A stretch of DNA of 64,000 bases from Eisenibacter elegans DSM 3317 (GCF_000430505.1 NZ_KE387152.1:261413-325412); one strand, 5' to 3'; positions 35,496-44,995 are shown, counted from the stretch's first letter. Notes: generated from the letters alone by a model not told the origin. Numbers and translations are program-made.

Positions 35496-36524
35496 ATGAG
35501 TCGTACAGAATTAGGACAACTTGGGGAGTTTGGCTTGATAGACCGCCTTACCCAACAGCTTTCGTTTACACATCCACACACCACCTTTGGCATTGGCGAT
35601 GATGCCGCAGTGCTTCAAAACGGCAGCGACAAACAAACGCTGGTGTCGACGGATATGTTGGTAGAAGGCATCCATTTTGACCTAAGCTATGTTCCCCTAC
35701 AACACCTAGGCTACAAGGCCGTGGCGGTCAATGTATCAGACATTGCCGCGATGAATGGCACTCCCAAGCACATCACCATCAGCCTTGCGCTCAGCAACCG
35801 CTTTTCGGTAGAGGCCGTAGAGGCGCTTTATGCCGGAATATCGGCGGCCTGTCAGGCATATAATGTAGACCTCGTGGGGGGCGATACGACCTCGTCGCGC
35901 TCCGGGCTGGTGATTTCGGTAACGGTACTGGGCGAAGCTCCCGCCGACAAAATCAGCTACCGCAAGGGAGCCAAGCCCAACGACATCCTTTGCGTAACGG
36001 GCGACCTAGGGGCGGCCTATCTTGGGCTACAGATTTTTGAACGGGAGAAGCGCGTTTTTCTCGAAGACCCCGAAATGCAGCCCCAACTCGAAGGCAAGGA
36101 GTATATACTGGGCAGACAGCTCAGACCCGAAGCCCGCACCAATATCATCTATGAAATGGCCGACCTAGGCCTAGTACCAACGGCTATGATTGACATCTCG
36201 GACGGGTTGGCCTCGGAGCTGCTCCATCTCTGCCGGCACTCTCAGCTGGGAGCCGTATTGTTTGCCGACAAAATTCCCCTACACCAACAAACGCTCGAAG
36301 TGGCCGAATCGCTCAACTTGCCTGCCCTAACGGCAGCGCTTTACGGAGGTGAAGATTATGAGCTGCTGTTTACGGTAGCTCAAGCAGATTTTGCCAAAAT
36401 CGAAAAACACGATTTTATCACGCCCATCGGCTATATGACCGACCAACACTCACAAGCTATCTTGCGCAGCGACGAAGGCGATATCGACCTCCAAGCCCAA
36501 GGGTGGAATCATTTTGGTAGCTAG
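35496..36524 (+). CDS. thiL: thiamine-monophosphate kinase
   Basis: 342 residues, full length for ThiL. It has FGLIDRL, GIGDDAAVL, STDMLVEGIHFDL, VNVSDIAAMNG and VDLVGGDTTSS, which bind ATP, Mg2+ and thiamine phosphate, then MIDISDGLASELLH and YGGEDYELLFTV in the C-terminal half. It phosphorylates thiamine phosphate to the active cofactor thiamine diphosphate. No other thi gene and no TPP riboswitch is seen nearby. The ATG at 35496 begins immediately before the conserved core. Divergent from the DUF2914-like gene. Confidence 0.95.
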   Translation: MSRTELGQLGEFGLIDRLTQQLSFTHPHTTFGIGDDAAVLQNGSDKQTLVSTDMLVEGIHFDLSYVPLQHLGYKAVAVNVSDIAAMNGTPKHITISLALSNRFSVEAVEALYAGISAACQAYNVDLVGGDTTSSRSGLVISVTVLGEAPADKISYRKGAKPNDILCVTGDLGAAYLGLQIFEREKRVFLEDPEMQPQLEGKEYILGRQLRPEARTNIIYEMADLGLVPTAMIDISDGLASELLHLCRHSQLGAVLFADKIPLHQQTLEVAESLNLPALTAALYGGEDYELLFTVAQADFAKIEKHDFITPIGYMTDQHSQAILRSDEGDIDLQAQGWNHFGS

Positions 36525-36557
36525 CCTTTGGTAGATGAAGCGCTCGAATCTGCCTGT

Positions 36558-36645
36558 GGGAACACAGGCGCGGGCGGGATGGCAACCCCCAGCTTTGTAA
36601 GGCAAGCATATCCCTTATTTCTGTGGGGACACAGGTAAGGGGCAT
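36558..36645. repeat. paired hairpins between thiL and the SpoIIE-type gene
   Basis: Two palindromic stretches share a core: GCCTGTGGGAACACAGGC (about 36556-36573) and CTGTGGGGACACAGG (about 36622-36636). The first may end the thiL transcript, but has no T run. A related TGTCCCCACAG occurs near 40970. Confidence 0.4.
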
Positions 36646-36764
36646 TCTGCCAACGTCAAACGCTGTTAGGTCAATCGAACTGTTTTATAGGCGATTGCGG
36701 TGTTTATTTTAAATAATAGCACTAACTTCGCCACCATAATTAACCCACCACAGCGCCCTGTATT

Positions 36765-38222
36765 ATGTCAAAGCTTTATGCCAATATTTTAGCTTTATTT
36801 GAACCCTCTTCTCATCTAAATCTACTGCCTGAAAACCGCAAAGACTTTGCTGTTACCGCCCTCGCAGCAGTGATTGGGGCGGTGGCGCACAGCATATTTT
36901 TGGCGCTTTTTTGGGCTTTTGAAGTATCTTTTATGGTCTACTTCAACGTCGGCAGCATCCTGATTTTTATATGTATGTTTTTCCTCAATCGCTACACGGT
37001 TGGCAATTGGGGCGCATTGGTCAATCTGGCATCGCTAGAAGTGATTGTACACGCCATTTGTGCTGTGGTGATTTTAGGCTGGGACTCCAATTTTCATCTT
37101 TATCTTTTTGCTCCTGTATTGTTGCTTTTTCTGATTCTTCGGAGAAGCATTTTCAACCTATCGTTATTGGTGTTTGCGGGCTCTTCTGTGGCGAGCTATA
37201 TTACCTTGGCACTGTATACGCACTATCATCTTCCGCTACAGGTCATTTCGGATGTGGGGATGGATATTTTCTCAGTGATGAATATCGTGAATGTGATGTT
37301 CATTCTGGTAATCATCACCGCATACTACAATTATGCGGCCAACAAGGCTGCGCAAGAGGTGGCGGTGAAAAATGAGGAGCTGATGTCGCTCAACGAAGAA
37401 CTATTACAACAGGCCGATATGTTGCAAATACAAACGCAAGAGCTTGAATTAGCCAATCAATATACCAATGAAAGCATTCAATATGCCCTTCGAATTCAGC
37501 AGGCAACCCTCCCTTCGGAAACCGGCCTGAGCCGCTTGTTTGGCCAAGACCGGGTGATGGTGTTGTATAAGCCCAAAGATGTGATTTCGGGCGATTTTTA
37601 TTGGGTTGGCGAAAAAAATGCCCTCAAAATCATCGTGGTCGCTGATTGTACCGGGCACGGCGTACCCGGTGCAATGCTGACGATGATAGGCCGAAGCTTG
37701 CTCAACCATATCATTATGGAGAAGGGCATTACAGCTCCCAACCTGATTTTGGATGCACTACAAGCGTATTTTTCCGACCTCTTCAGTGATACGCATAACA
37801 TACGCGACGGTATGGATGTGGGCGTGGTCTGTATCGATGCCGAGACCAAAAGGCTTTATTTTGCCGGTGCTCGAATCCCGCTGACATATCTTCAGAATGA
37901 ACAAATACACACTATTAGGGGCGATAAAATGGCTATTGGTGATGCGGGGGGAAAGCTGACTACCGTCGATAAGTTTACAACACACCAAGTCGATATTGCC
38001 GAGCCTACTATGCTCTATCTCTATACTGATGGATATCAAGATCAGTTTGGAGGGCCTAAAGACCAAAAGTTCTATGCTACACAACTTAAAGACTTATTTG
38101 TACAACTACACAAAAAGCCTGTTGACCAACAATATACCGAGCTATATGCTATTTTTGAGCACTGGAAAAGAGGGAATACACAAACAGATGATGTTACCAT
38201 TTTGGGAATCCGTGTGGGCTAA
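36765..38222 (+). CDS. membrane-bound SpoIIE-family serine phosphatase
   Basis: 485 residues. Six hydrophobic helices occupy about 28-190, followed by a coiled coil (about 195-235, rich in EEL/LQ). The C-terminal 230 residues are the PP2C-like SpoIIE domain: KDVISGDFYWV, VVADCTGHGVPGAMLTMIG, DGMDVGVVCID and MLYLYTDGYQDQFGG carry the metal-binding Asp residues. These phosphatases act on anti-sigma antagonists or other phosphoserine proteins. No HATPase anti-sigma or STAS gene lies next to it, so the partner is elsewhere. The input to the membrane domain is unknown. Confidence 0.88.
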   Translation: MSKLYANILALFEPSSHLNLLPENRKDFAVTALAAVIGAVAHSIFLALFWAFEVSFMVYFNVGSILIFICMFFLNRYTVGNWGALVNLASLEVIVHAICAVVILGWDSNFHLYLFAPVLLLFLILRRSIFNLSLLVFAGSSVASYITLALYTHYHLPLQVISDVGMDIFSVMNIVNVMFILVIITAYYNYAANKAAQEVAVKNEELMSLNEELLQQADMLQIQTQELELANQYTNESIQYALRIQQATLPSETGLSRLFGQDRVMVLYKPKDVISGDFYWVGEKNALKIIVVADCTGHGVPGAMLTMIGRSLLNHIIMEKGITAPNLILDALQAYFSDLFSDTHNIRDGMDVGVVCIDAETKRLYFAGARIPLTYLQNEQIHTIRGDKMAIGDAGGKLTTVDKFTTHQVDIAEPTMLYLYTDGYQDQFGGPKDQKFYATQLKDLFVQLHKKPVDQQYTELYAIFEHWKRGNTQTDDVTILGIRVG

Positions 38223-38279
38223 CCTGTAAGCAAGATAGGGATACCGCAGTAACAGACTTCTCAAAAACTTGGCTTCGAA

Positions 38280-38400
38280 CACGCTACTGGATATTTTTGG
38301 AAAAGTAGCTCGGAGCTCCAGCTCAGAGACAAGCTGAGGCCTCAAATAAGACTTAGCCCACAGTTTGAACTGTGAGATTTGAAAAATGTCCAGTAGCGTG
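38280..38400. mobile_element. family A element, copy A6 with 9-bp target duplication
   Basis: 121 bp. The ends are CACGCTACTGG and CCAGTAGCGTG, exact complements. GGCTTCGAA occurs immediately before (38271-38279) and immediately after (38401-38409), as expected for a duplicated target site. Internal hairpins GAGCT/AGCTC and CACAGTT/AACTGTG match A3, with the GAGGCCTC segment shortened. No coding capacity, so it would be a non-autonomous element. Confidence 0.85.
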
Positions 38401-38539
38401 GGCTTCGAATGTATTTTTGATGACGATAGCGCCCCCCAAATCTTGTGAACCTTGACATAAACAAGCGCTAAGGCCTGCTTCTGATAAGGCTGCCGGTGCA
38501 AAAAAACGCCCAAGGTATCGCCTTTTGCGCCAAGATATG

Positions 38540-38547
38540 TATTTTTG
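38540..38547 (+). promoter_or_regulatory. candidate -7 promoter element for purL
   Basis: TATTTTTG fits TAnnTTTG, 44 bp before the purL ATG. The upstream element is not recognisable at the usual spacing. Confidence 0.3.
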
Positions 38548-38590
38548 CAGGGTATAGACTCATTTGCTTACCCCTCCCCGTCTTTAGTAT

Positions 38591-40834
38591 ATGACAAGCG
38601 TAGATACTGCCAAAGAATTGGGCCTATTGCCCGAAGAGTTTGAAAAAATCAAAGATATTTTGGGACGTGTGCCCAATTTTACCGAGCTATCGGCCTATGC
38701 CGTGATGTGGTCGGAGCACTGCTCTTACAAAAACTCCATCGTATGGCTCAAGAAACTGCCCAAAAGCTCGCCCCGTATGTTGGCTGAAGCCGGGCAGGAA
38801 AACGCTGGCTTGGTAGATATTGGCGACGGGCTTGCCTGCGCTTTCAAAATCGAATCACACAACCACCCCTCAGCACTAGAGCCTTACCAAGGGGCCGCTA
38901 CCGGCGTGGGAGGTATCAACCGCGATATTTTTACGATGGGCGCCAGGCCTATTGCCCAGCTCAATACCCTGCGCTTCGGAGAGCCACAGCTCGACCATAC
39001 CAAGCACCTGCTGCGCGGCGTGGTCAAAGGAATCGGGGACTATGGCAACGCTTTTGGCGTACCTACAGTAGGTGGAGAGGTGTTTTTTGACAAATGCTAC
39101 AACACCAACCCGCTGGTCAATGCCTTCTCGGCCGGTATTGTGGAAACAGATAAAATCGCCAGCGCTATTTCGTATGGTGTGGGCAACCCTGTCTTTATTG
39201 TGGGCTCAGCCACCGGCAAAGACGGCATCCACGGAGCGGCTTTTGCCTCCAAAGACATTACCGAAGATTCTATCAAAGACTTGCCCGCCGTACAAGTAGG
39301 CGACCCCTTCCAAGAAAAACTCCTGCTCGAAGCCACGCTCGAAGTCATCGCTACCGGGCACGTCATCGGGGTACAGGATATGGGCGCTGCCGGTGTGATT
39401 TGCTCTACTGCCGAAATGAGCGCCAAAGGCGAGCACGGGATGGACATCCAGCTCGACAAAGTGCCCCTACGCCAAGCCAATATGCTGCCCTTTGAGATTC
39501 TACTCTCTGAGTCGCAAGAGCGGATGCTCATTGTAGTCAAAAAAGGATACGAGGCCGATATTTTACGTATTTTTGACAAGTGGGACCTGAACTGTGTACA
39601 AATCGGTGAAGTTACGGCTTCCAAAGAACTGCGCTTTTTTATGAATGGCGAGCTGGCGGCTCAGATGCCCGCCGAGTCATTGGTCTTGGGCGGAGGCGCT
39701 CCCGTATACCACCGCGAGTACCAAGAGCCGGCGTATTTTAAAGCATACCAACAGTTTGACATCGCACAAGTACCCGAACCTAAGACACTTGCCGAATACC
39801 AAAACATTGCCCGGCACTTGCTCAGCCACCCCAATATTGCCTCCAAGCGTTGGGTATATGAACAATACGACTCGATGGTCGGTACGGCCAATATGAACTC
39901 TTGCGAGCCTGCCGATGCGGCAGTAGTACGGGTAAAGGGTACTGACAAGGCCATTGTCATTACAGTAGACTGTAACGCACGTTATGTACACGCCCATCCA
40001 GAGGTAGGGGCAATGATTGCGGTCTGCGAATCGGCACGCAATGTGGTATGCGCCGGAGGCGAGCCCGTAGCCATTACCAACAACCTCAACTTCGGCAACC
40101 CCTACAACCCAGAGGTATACTGGCAGTTTGTAGGCAGTGTGCAGGGCATTATCAATGCTTGCGAAAAGCTGGGCACGCCCGTAACCGGTGGCAATGTGAG
40201 TTTCTACAACCAGTCTGCTACGGTAGACAAAAACGGCGGAAACGTAACCAATGCTGTCTTCCCTACGCCTACTATCGGGATGCTGGGGCTGATGGAAAAT
40301 CTAGCGCACCGCACCACGCTCGACTTCAAAGCCGAAGGCGATGCCATCTATCTACTTGGCACACTGCGCAACGACTTGGCCAGCGCCGAGTACCTCTACA
40401 GTTATCATAACATTGCGGCCTCGCCCGCCCCGTTTTTTGACCTCGACGAAGAGCACAAGCTACAAGCCACGTTGCTCAAAGCCATTCGCGCAGGCTTGGT
40501 AGCTTCCGCACACGATGTATCCGATGGAGGCCTGTTTGTAGCCCTCACAGAGTCGGCCCTGCCTCGTCAATTGGGCGTAGAGGTTAGCCTGTCCTTACCA
40601 CAAGGTCTGCGTAAAGACGCTGCCCTCTTTGGCGAAAGCCAGAGCCGGGTGGTCGTTTCGGTGAAGCCCGAAAATACCGTTGCTTTCGAACAACTGATGC
40701 AAGCCCAAGGCCAAGCCGCTGCGCGCATCGGCACGGTAAGAGGGAAGGCCATCCGCATCGATGGTGATGTCCTCATCGAACTGAGCGAAGCCGCCGACCT
40801 TTATGATAACAGCCTAGGCCGCTTGATGGCTTAA
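38591..40834 (+). CDS. purL: phosphoribosylformylglycinamidine synthase subunit PurL
   Basis: 747 residues, the small Bacillus-type PurL that works with separate PurS and PurQ. The N-terminal motif [13 protein letters not shown], the catalytic [34 protein letters not shown] and the second-half [19 protein letters not shown] and [10 protein letters not shown] match AIR-synthase-like halves. It makes formylglycinamidine ribonucleotide, step four of purine synthesis, using ammonia delivered by PurQ. purS and purQ are not in the window. A strong terminator follows. Confidence 0.97.
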   Translation: MTSVDTAKELGLLPEEFEKIKDILGRVPNFTELSAYAVMWSEHCSYKNSIVWLKKLPKSSPRMLAEAGQENAGLVDIGDGLACAFKIESHNHPSALEPYQGAATGVGGINRDIFTMGARPIAQLNTLRFGEPQLDHTKHLLRGVVKGIGDYGNAFGVPTVGGEVFFDKCYNTNPLVNAFSAGIVETDKIASAISYGVGNPVFIVGSATGKDGIHGAAFASKDITEDSIKDLPAVQVGDPFQEKLLLEATLEVIATGHVIGVQDMGAAGVICSTAEMSAKGEHGMDIQLDKVPLRQANMLPFEILLSESQERMLIVVKKGYEADILRIFDKWDLNCVQIGEVTASKELRFFMNGELAAQMPAESLVLGGGAPVYHREYQEPAYFKAYQQFDIAQVPEPKTLAEYQNIARHLLSHPNIASKRWVYEQYDSMVGTANMNSCEPADAAVVRVKGTDKAIVITVDCNARYVHAHPEVGAMIAVCESARNVVCAGGEPVAITNNLNFGNPYNPEVYWQFVGSVQGIINACEKLGTPVTGGNVSFYNQSATVDKNGGNVTNAVFPTPTIGMLGLMENLAHRTTLDFKAEGDAIYLLGTLRNDLASAEYLYSYHNIAASPAPFFDLDEEHKLQATLLKAIRAGLVASAHDVSDGGLFVALTESALPRQLGVEVSLSLPQGLRKDAALFGESQSRVVVSVKPENTVAFEQLMQAQGQAAARIGTVRGKAIRIDGDVLIELSEAADLYDNSLGRLMA

Positions 40835-40861
40835 GCAAGGAAGGCTTAGCGAAAAACTAGT

Positions 40862-40907
40862 AAAAGCCGCGTTGAATTTATTCAGCGCGGCTTTTAGGGG
40901 TTTTTTT
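40862..40907 (+). terminator. intrinsic terminator after purL
   Basis: Arms AAAAGCCGCGTTGAA (40862-40876) and TTCAGCGCGGCTTTT (40881-40895) pair with one wobble around a 4-base loop, then a T run at 40901-40907. Confidence 0.9.
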
Positions 40908-41004
40908 GTACAAAAGAGCTTATCGGCGATGTCCTTTCCAGCCTGAGGCCTGTCTTCTGCCTGTGCCTATGTCCCCACAGCTACGATAGGGGTATGGCAA
41001 AAAC

Positions 41005-41460
41005 TTAATACTTGATATCGCAGCTATTTAAGAAAGCCCGCAGTACTTGGATTTGCTCCAAATCTATCTCGTTGTTGCTCAAATTGAGTACACTGAGATT
41101 TGTTAGCGACTCAAGGGCACTGATGTTGCGCACCTTATTTCCACTGAGATTCAGCACCTTGAGTTGAGTAAGGTGATGTAGTGGGCTGAGGTCTGTGATT
41201 TGGTTGTTGCTCAAGTCTAGGCTCTCGATGTTTTTAATCATACTGAGACTATTGATATTGGTGAGGCGGTTCTCGCTCAAATCCAAGGTCTTGAGTCGGG
41301 TAAGATAAATAAGCGAACTTGTTTCGGTGAGTTTATTGGCGTTGAGGTTGAGGGTTTCGAGGTTGACCATCTTTTTAAACGCCTTGGTATCAGTGAGTTG
41401 ATTATGGCTCAAGTCGATGTGTTTGAGCGAAGAGAGGTCTTCGATAGCCAACACATCCAT
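41005..41460 (-). CDS. leucine-rich-repeat segment, frameshifted C-terminus of the NACHT-like gene
   Basis: 151 residues from an internal ATG, but the same frame is open upstream past 41530, so this is not a true start. It contains six 22-residue repeats of the SDS22 type, such as NLETLNLNANKLTETSSLIY, RLKTLDLSENRLTNINSLSM and QLKVLNLSGNKVRNISALES. Reading upstream gives LAGERLKRLLTDNDLNLSRK, which continues the repeat-like text of the NTPase frame. A single missing base near 41529 separates the two. It is therefore best read as the repeat domain of one protein of about 630 residues. It may be a real mutation, a sequencing error, or split translation. Confidence 0.8.
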   Translation of the reverse strand: MDVLAIEDLSSLKHIDLSHNQLTDTKAFKKMVNLETLNLNANKLTETSSLIYLTRLKTLDLSENRLTNINSLSMIKNIESLDLSNNQITDLSPLHHLTQLKVLNLSGNKVRNISALESLTNLSVLNLSNNEIDLEQIQVLRAFLNSCDIKY

Positions 41461-41495
41461 CAGGTATTTGCGACTCAGGTTGAGGTCATTATCAG

Positions 41496-42896
41496 TTAGT
41501 AGGCGTTTGAGGCGCTCGCCCGCCAGATATTGCCTATTTGCAGGCGCTCCAAGTTGCGGAAGCCCCGCAAGACCTTGAGGTCTTGGTCGGTGATTTTTTT
41601 GAGCGAGATATAGCGTACTTTTTTGAGCTCGCGGGCTTCGATTTCGTTGAGGTCGCGGCTGTCATCGTTTTTGCTGATTTTAAACTTGCCTTTGAGTGTT
41701 TTGGCTTCTTCAAAATACATTTCATCCAGAAACAAGGCGGCCTGCTCCATATTGTCGAAATCCATCTGTTTTTCAAACTCTACATTGTTGAAGGCTTCGA
41801 GCGCCAAGAAATACTCCAAGATAGATTTGTGAGAGAACTTATACTGCCCCTTGGCGTTACGATTGAGCAGGGAGCGGCTTTTGAGCTCTAGGTCGTTGAG
41901 GGTGATGCCGTGAGTATCGGAGAGCGGCTTGATTTCGTGGGGGTGGATGATAAAACCATTGCGCTCGCGGCGTTTGAGGTAAATATCGATGGCTACCGTT
42001 TTAGAAAATTTGTACAGATCTTGCTTGTAGGCCTCTTTTCCGGCGCTTCGGCGGTTCACCTCGCGGTCTATCCACTTGTCTATCAGCTCTTCATAGATTT
42101 GGTAAGTATACTTGTAGCGGCGGTTGCTCTGAAGTAGGTCATCGATATAGCTCAAGAGCATTGGCCGCACCATCAGGCTTGGCGATTGACGCACAATCTG
42201 AGTGGCTTTTTTCTTTTTAGCAAACTGAAAAAAGCTGTATTTCTTATCAAGGTACTTTTTGATGTCTTTGTCATCAAAAGGGGAGAGGTAAAGCTTTCTG
42301 AAGACAAACTCCTTGCCCCGGTCATTGATACTGATAATGCCAGTTTCCTTGGGTTCTTCTTCTTCGGAGGGGAAAAATTGCGTCCTACAAGTCAATACAA
42401 CCTCTCTAAATTTCCCTACTTTGTCGAGAATATCACGCAAGCGGTTACGATAATCTTTGATGGCCTCATTGTCTTCATCAAAAGCATCGAGCAGGAGAAT
42501 GGTTCTTTTCTGTTCCTCTTCTGGTATTCGGGTAATATCGTCCAACACATTGGGGTATCCCAGCGGAAAAAGGCGGATGATATAATCTTTCTGTTCCTTC
42601 ATAAAGTTGAGGTACAGATTGATCATAAAAGTTGTCTTTCCCATTCCGGAGTCGGCCAAGATGATATAGAATTTATCAGTTTCTTTCTTGCCGTTGGATC
42701 GAAAGGCGTGTTTGGTAAAAAAAGGAATGAGGAGTTGTTTGGTGGCAAATGCGTGTGTACGCCCTGGCTCGTCTTCTTTGGAAGGGGCAATATTTTGGCA
42801 TTTGCTCGCTATGTAATATTGAGTCGCCTTTTCTATTTCTTGGTCGGTATAATAAGGATGCAAAGCTTCCTTTAATTTGCGTGTCATCGCGCTCAT
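41496..42896 (-). CDS. NACHT-like STAND NTPase, N-terminal part of an NLR-like protein
   Basis: 466 residues as read. The P-loop is ILADSGMGKTTF (residues 84-89 core). The Walker B region is RTILLLDAFDED (131-142), with the small residue and Asp-x-Asp-Glu order typical of NACHT NTPases. VVLTCRTQFFP supplies a sensor-like Arg. Helical winged and superhelical regions follow (about 230-380), ending FSHKSILEYFLALEAF, a motif common at the end of NACHT modules. The last residues, NLERLQIGN, begin leucine-rich text, then the frame stops after a few non-homologous residues. Bacterial NACHT proteins include antiphage defence factors; that role is inference here. An ATG at 42887 is an alternative start. 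Confidence 0.8.
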   Translation of the reverse strand: MSAMTRKLKEALHPYYTDQEIEKATQYYIASKCQNIAPSKEDEPGRTHAFATKQLLIPFFTKHAFRSNGKKETDKFYIILADSGMGKTTFMINLYLNFMKEQKDYIIRLFPLGYPNVLDDITRIPEEEQKRTILLLDAFDEDNEAIKDYRNRLRDILDKVGKFREVVLTCRTQFFPSEEEEPKETGIISINDRGKEFVFRKLYLSPFDDKDIKKYLDKKYSFFQFAKKKKATQIVRQSPSLMVRPMLLSYIDDLLQSNRRYKYTYQIYEELIDKWIDREVNRRSAGKEAYKQDLYKFSKTVAIDIYLKRRERNGFIIHPHEIKPLSDTHGITLNDLELKSRSLLNRNAKGQYKFSHKSILEYFLALEAFNNVEFEKQMDFDNMEQAALFLDEMYFEEAKTLKGKFKISKNDDSRDLNEIEARELKKVRYISLKKITDQDLKVLRGFRNLERLQIGNIWRASASNAY

Positions 42897-43264
42897 AGAT
42901 GTTTGGAACTATAAAGTGTATGTCGTCTGAGGAATGTAGTTTGGAGGGGCTGAAATGTGTAATAATTATGCTTGTTATGCAGAGCTTACAAAATTTATGC
43001 CTAGTTCTATATTGCCTAATGGTCTGTACCAAACTAACCCCAAAATCAATTCCGAACAACCCTACCAAGCAAGCTCAAAAACCTATGTTTTGGTGCAAGG
43101 TTGATACATCTTCGTATCAAAACGCACAAGCATTACTACTGATTGATAATGAGTCAAAACTACGCAAAAATCACACAAAAGCCAAGGACAAGCTCAATAG
43201 GTTTGCAACTCTGCTACACTTGCCTTATCTTGCTGACTTAGTATGACCAAGTGTTATTGAAGAT
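42897..43264. other. intergenic region between divergent NLR-like and DUF6150-like genes
   Basis: A 368-bp AT-rich spacer. A 115-codon frame on the plus strand crosses it, but has no recognisable domain and low-complexity codon use. No repeat, hairpin or clear promoter was recognised. Confidence 0.4.
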
Positions 43265-43618
43265 ATGTATCCATTTCGACACATAAAATTTTGGCTTTTG
43301 GTGCTCTGCTGCTGGGGGAGTTGTGCCCTTATCCTGCAAGCGCAGGCCGTATTTGTTACGCCTTATCCACAAGAGGCGGATATTCGGGTGTTCGTAACCA
43401 ATAATCAGTTTCAGGCTGATTTGGTGGTTTTTAAAGTTCCTTTTATTACCGACATCACGCAGCCCGGATATTGGTATTTTGCTGAATATGAGTTTGATGC
43501 GCAGCGAAAAATCTGTTTTGTCAAAAATGTTTATGAGGCGCACTTGATTATTTATTACACCAAACATCGGGTAGAAGCAGGTTGGCGCAGGCCAGACAAG
43601 AGCTATCTTTTCCGTTAG
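43265..43618 (+). CDS. small secreted DUF6150-like protein
   Basis: 117 residues. The signal peptide (about 1-26) ends near LILQAQA. The rest is a run of short beta units with alternating pattern: QEADIRVFVTNNQFQADLVV, YWYFAEYEFDAQRKICFVKN, YEAHLIIYYTKHRVEAGW. The recurring '[YF]xA(D/R/H)l.[IV][FY]' rhythm, about every 15-18 residues, resembles DUF6150, a small Bacteroidota secreted family. I am moderately sure of that family name. Function unknown. Its neighbours are the divergent NLR-like gene and a WG-repeat gene 140 bp downstream. Confidence 0.65.
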   Translation: MYPFRHIKFWLLVLCCWGSCALILQAQAVFVTPYPQEADIRVFVTNNQFQADLVVFKVPFITDITQPGYWYFAEYEFDAQRKICFVKNVYEAHLIIYYTKHRVEAGWRRPDKSYLFR

Positions 43619-43758
43619 AGATGCCCTGCCGCGTTTGTAGCAAATCAAAAGTTTTGCCTATTTTTGGCAGTGGCTGATGTGTGCCTATTTTGGTGATCTG
43701 CCTTACTTCTCCAAACCAATTTGCTTTTCCAACCCTTGTCCTGAGTTTTTGTGTGCTT

Positions 43759-44895
43759 ATGCCCCAACAATCGCCCTCACACCGCCCCAATCCTTGGATT
43801 CAAGCCATTTTTTTGACCCTTATTGTCGGTTTGGTGGTCTTGCTAGCTATCCGATGGTGGTATGGCAGCCCGCTCAAAGGAATGTTTCGATGGAGTGGCG
43901 AGCTAGTCGTGGATACCCGTGATACACAGGCAGATACCCAGCCCAAACCCGCGGATTCGCTTGGCTTGCCTGTTGACAAAGACAAGAAGGTGGCGATGCA
44001 AGTGGAAACTTTTTATGATGGCATTGCTCGTTTCGAACAAGGGGGCAAGTATGGGTATATCCGAAAAGACAAACAGGTGTTGATTCCGGCACAGTTTGAC
44101 AATGCCGATGTCAAGTTTGTGGAAGGAATGGCTTGGGTACGAAAAAACGACAAATATGGGTATGTTAATCAAAATACTGGAAAAATAGAAATTCCACCGC
44201 TTTATGATGAGGCAGGGCGCTTCTACCAAGGCTTTGCTACCGTACGGCTAGGCTCGCGTACGGGCAAACTCAACCAACAGGGCCTAGCCTATGGGATAGA
44301 TGCACCGGCAGAGGATATTCTCAAAGACCCCTACTTCCGAGAGCGTTTTGAATACATTGGGGCTTTTAGGGGAGAGGGCGCAGAGGCCAGAGCGCGCATC
44401 CGCGATTTTGAAGGGCTTTGGGGCTTTATGGACAAACAGGGCACGGTCGTAGTGCCTCCTCAATACGATGCCGCCGATGATTATAACGGACGCACTGCTT
44501 GGGTACAATACCAAGGCCGATGTGGTTTGATAAAGCTCGATGGAGAGCCACTGCTGCCAATAGAGTATGAGGAAATTGCACCACGCTATTTTGCCGAGGC
44601 CTTGGTGCGTGTCCGACAAAAAGGCAAGTATGGGTTTGCCAACCAAGAGGGCCGAGTCGTTGCCCCGCCTATCTACGAGCAAGCCGGCTATTTCAGAGAG
44701 GGGCTGGCCGCTGTCCGCAAAAACAACAAGTATGGCTTTATCGACGAAAAGGGAACGCTGGCTATCCCGCTGCGCTACGACGAAATCACCTTCTATGAAA
44801 CACATTATGGGTTTTATAATGGTAAGGCCAAGATGAGGGTAGGCAATCGGCAGGGATATGTATACCGCGATGGCTCGGAGTGGTGGTTTGAGTAG
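43759..44895 (+). CDS. membrane-anchored WG-repeat protein
   Basis: 378 residues from the ATG at 43759 (a GTG at 43681 is open). One membrane helix lies at about 15-36 (AIFLTLIVGLVVLLAIRWWY). About seven WG repeats follow, each ending in a Gly-Tyr or Gly-Phe turn: GGKYGYIRKDKQVLIPAQFD, NDKYGYVNQNTGKIEIPPLY, GLWGFMDKQGTVVVPPQYDA, KGKYGFANQEGRVVAPPIYE and NNKYGFIDEKGTLAIPLRYD. WG repeats are thought to form beta structures that mediate binding; roles vary. The repeats would lie outside the inner membrane. No partner is identified. Confidence 0.85.
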   Translation: MPQQSPSHRPNPWIQAIFLTLIVGLVVLLAIRWWYGSPLKGMFRWSGELVVDTRDTQADTQPKPADSLGLPVDKDKKVAMQVETFYDGIARFEQGGKYGYIRKDKQVLIPAQFDNADVKFVEGMAWVRKNDKYGYVNQNTGKIEIPPLYDEAGRFYQGFATVRLGSRTGKLNQQGLAYGIDAPAEDILKDPYFRERFEYIGAFRGEGAEARARIRDFEGLWGFMDKQGTVVVPPQYDAADDYNGRTAWVQYQGRCGLIKLDGEPLLPIEYEEIAPRYFAEALVRVRQKGKYGFANQEGRVVAPPIYEQAGYFREGLAAVRKNNKYGFIDEKGTLAIPLRYDEITFYETHYGFYNGKAKMRVGNRQGYVYRDGSEWWFE

Positions 44896-44995
44896 GCCTA
44901 GTCTGATTGCGCCTAAACAGGAAAGTACTGTATTTTTTTGGGTTTTTGCCGAATAAGCAAAGGCTATTTTGTAAATAGGTGCAATTTTAGTTTGC

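Noticed and set aside
35265-35496. TPP riboswitch before thiL
   Set aside because: No THI-box sequence could be found in the leader, and thiL is not usually under this control in this group.
41520-41535. Programmed -1 frameshift between NTPase and repeat frames
   Set aside because: No X-XXY-YYZ slippery heptamer or downstream structure was seen at the junction; a simple one-base deletion or error fits better.
42899-43246. 115-codon plus-strand frame upstream of the DUF6150-like gene
   Set aside because: Begins opposite the NLR-like start, has no recognisable domain, and its residue composition is not protein-like.
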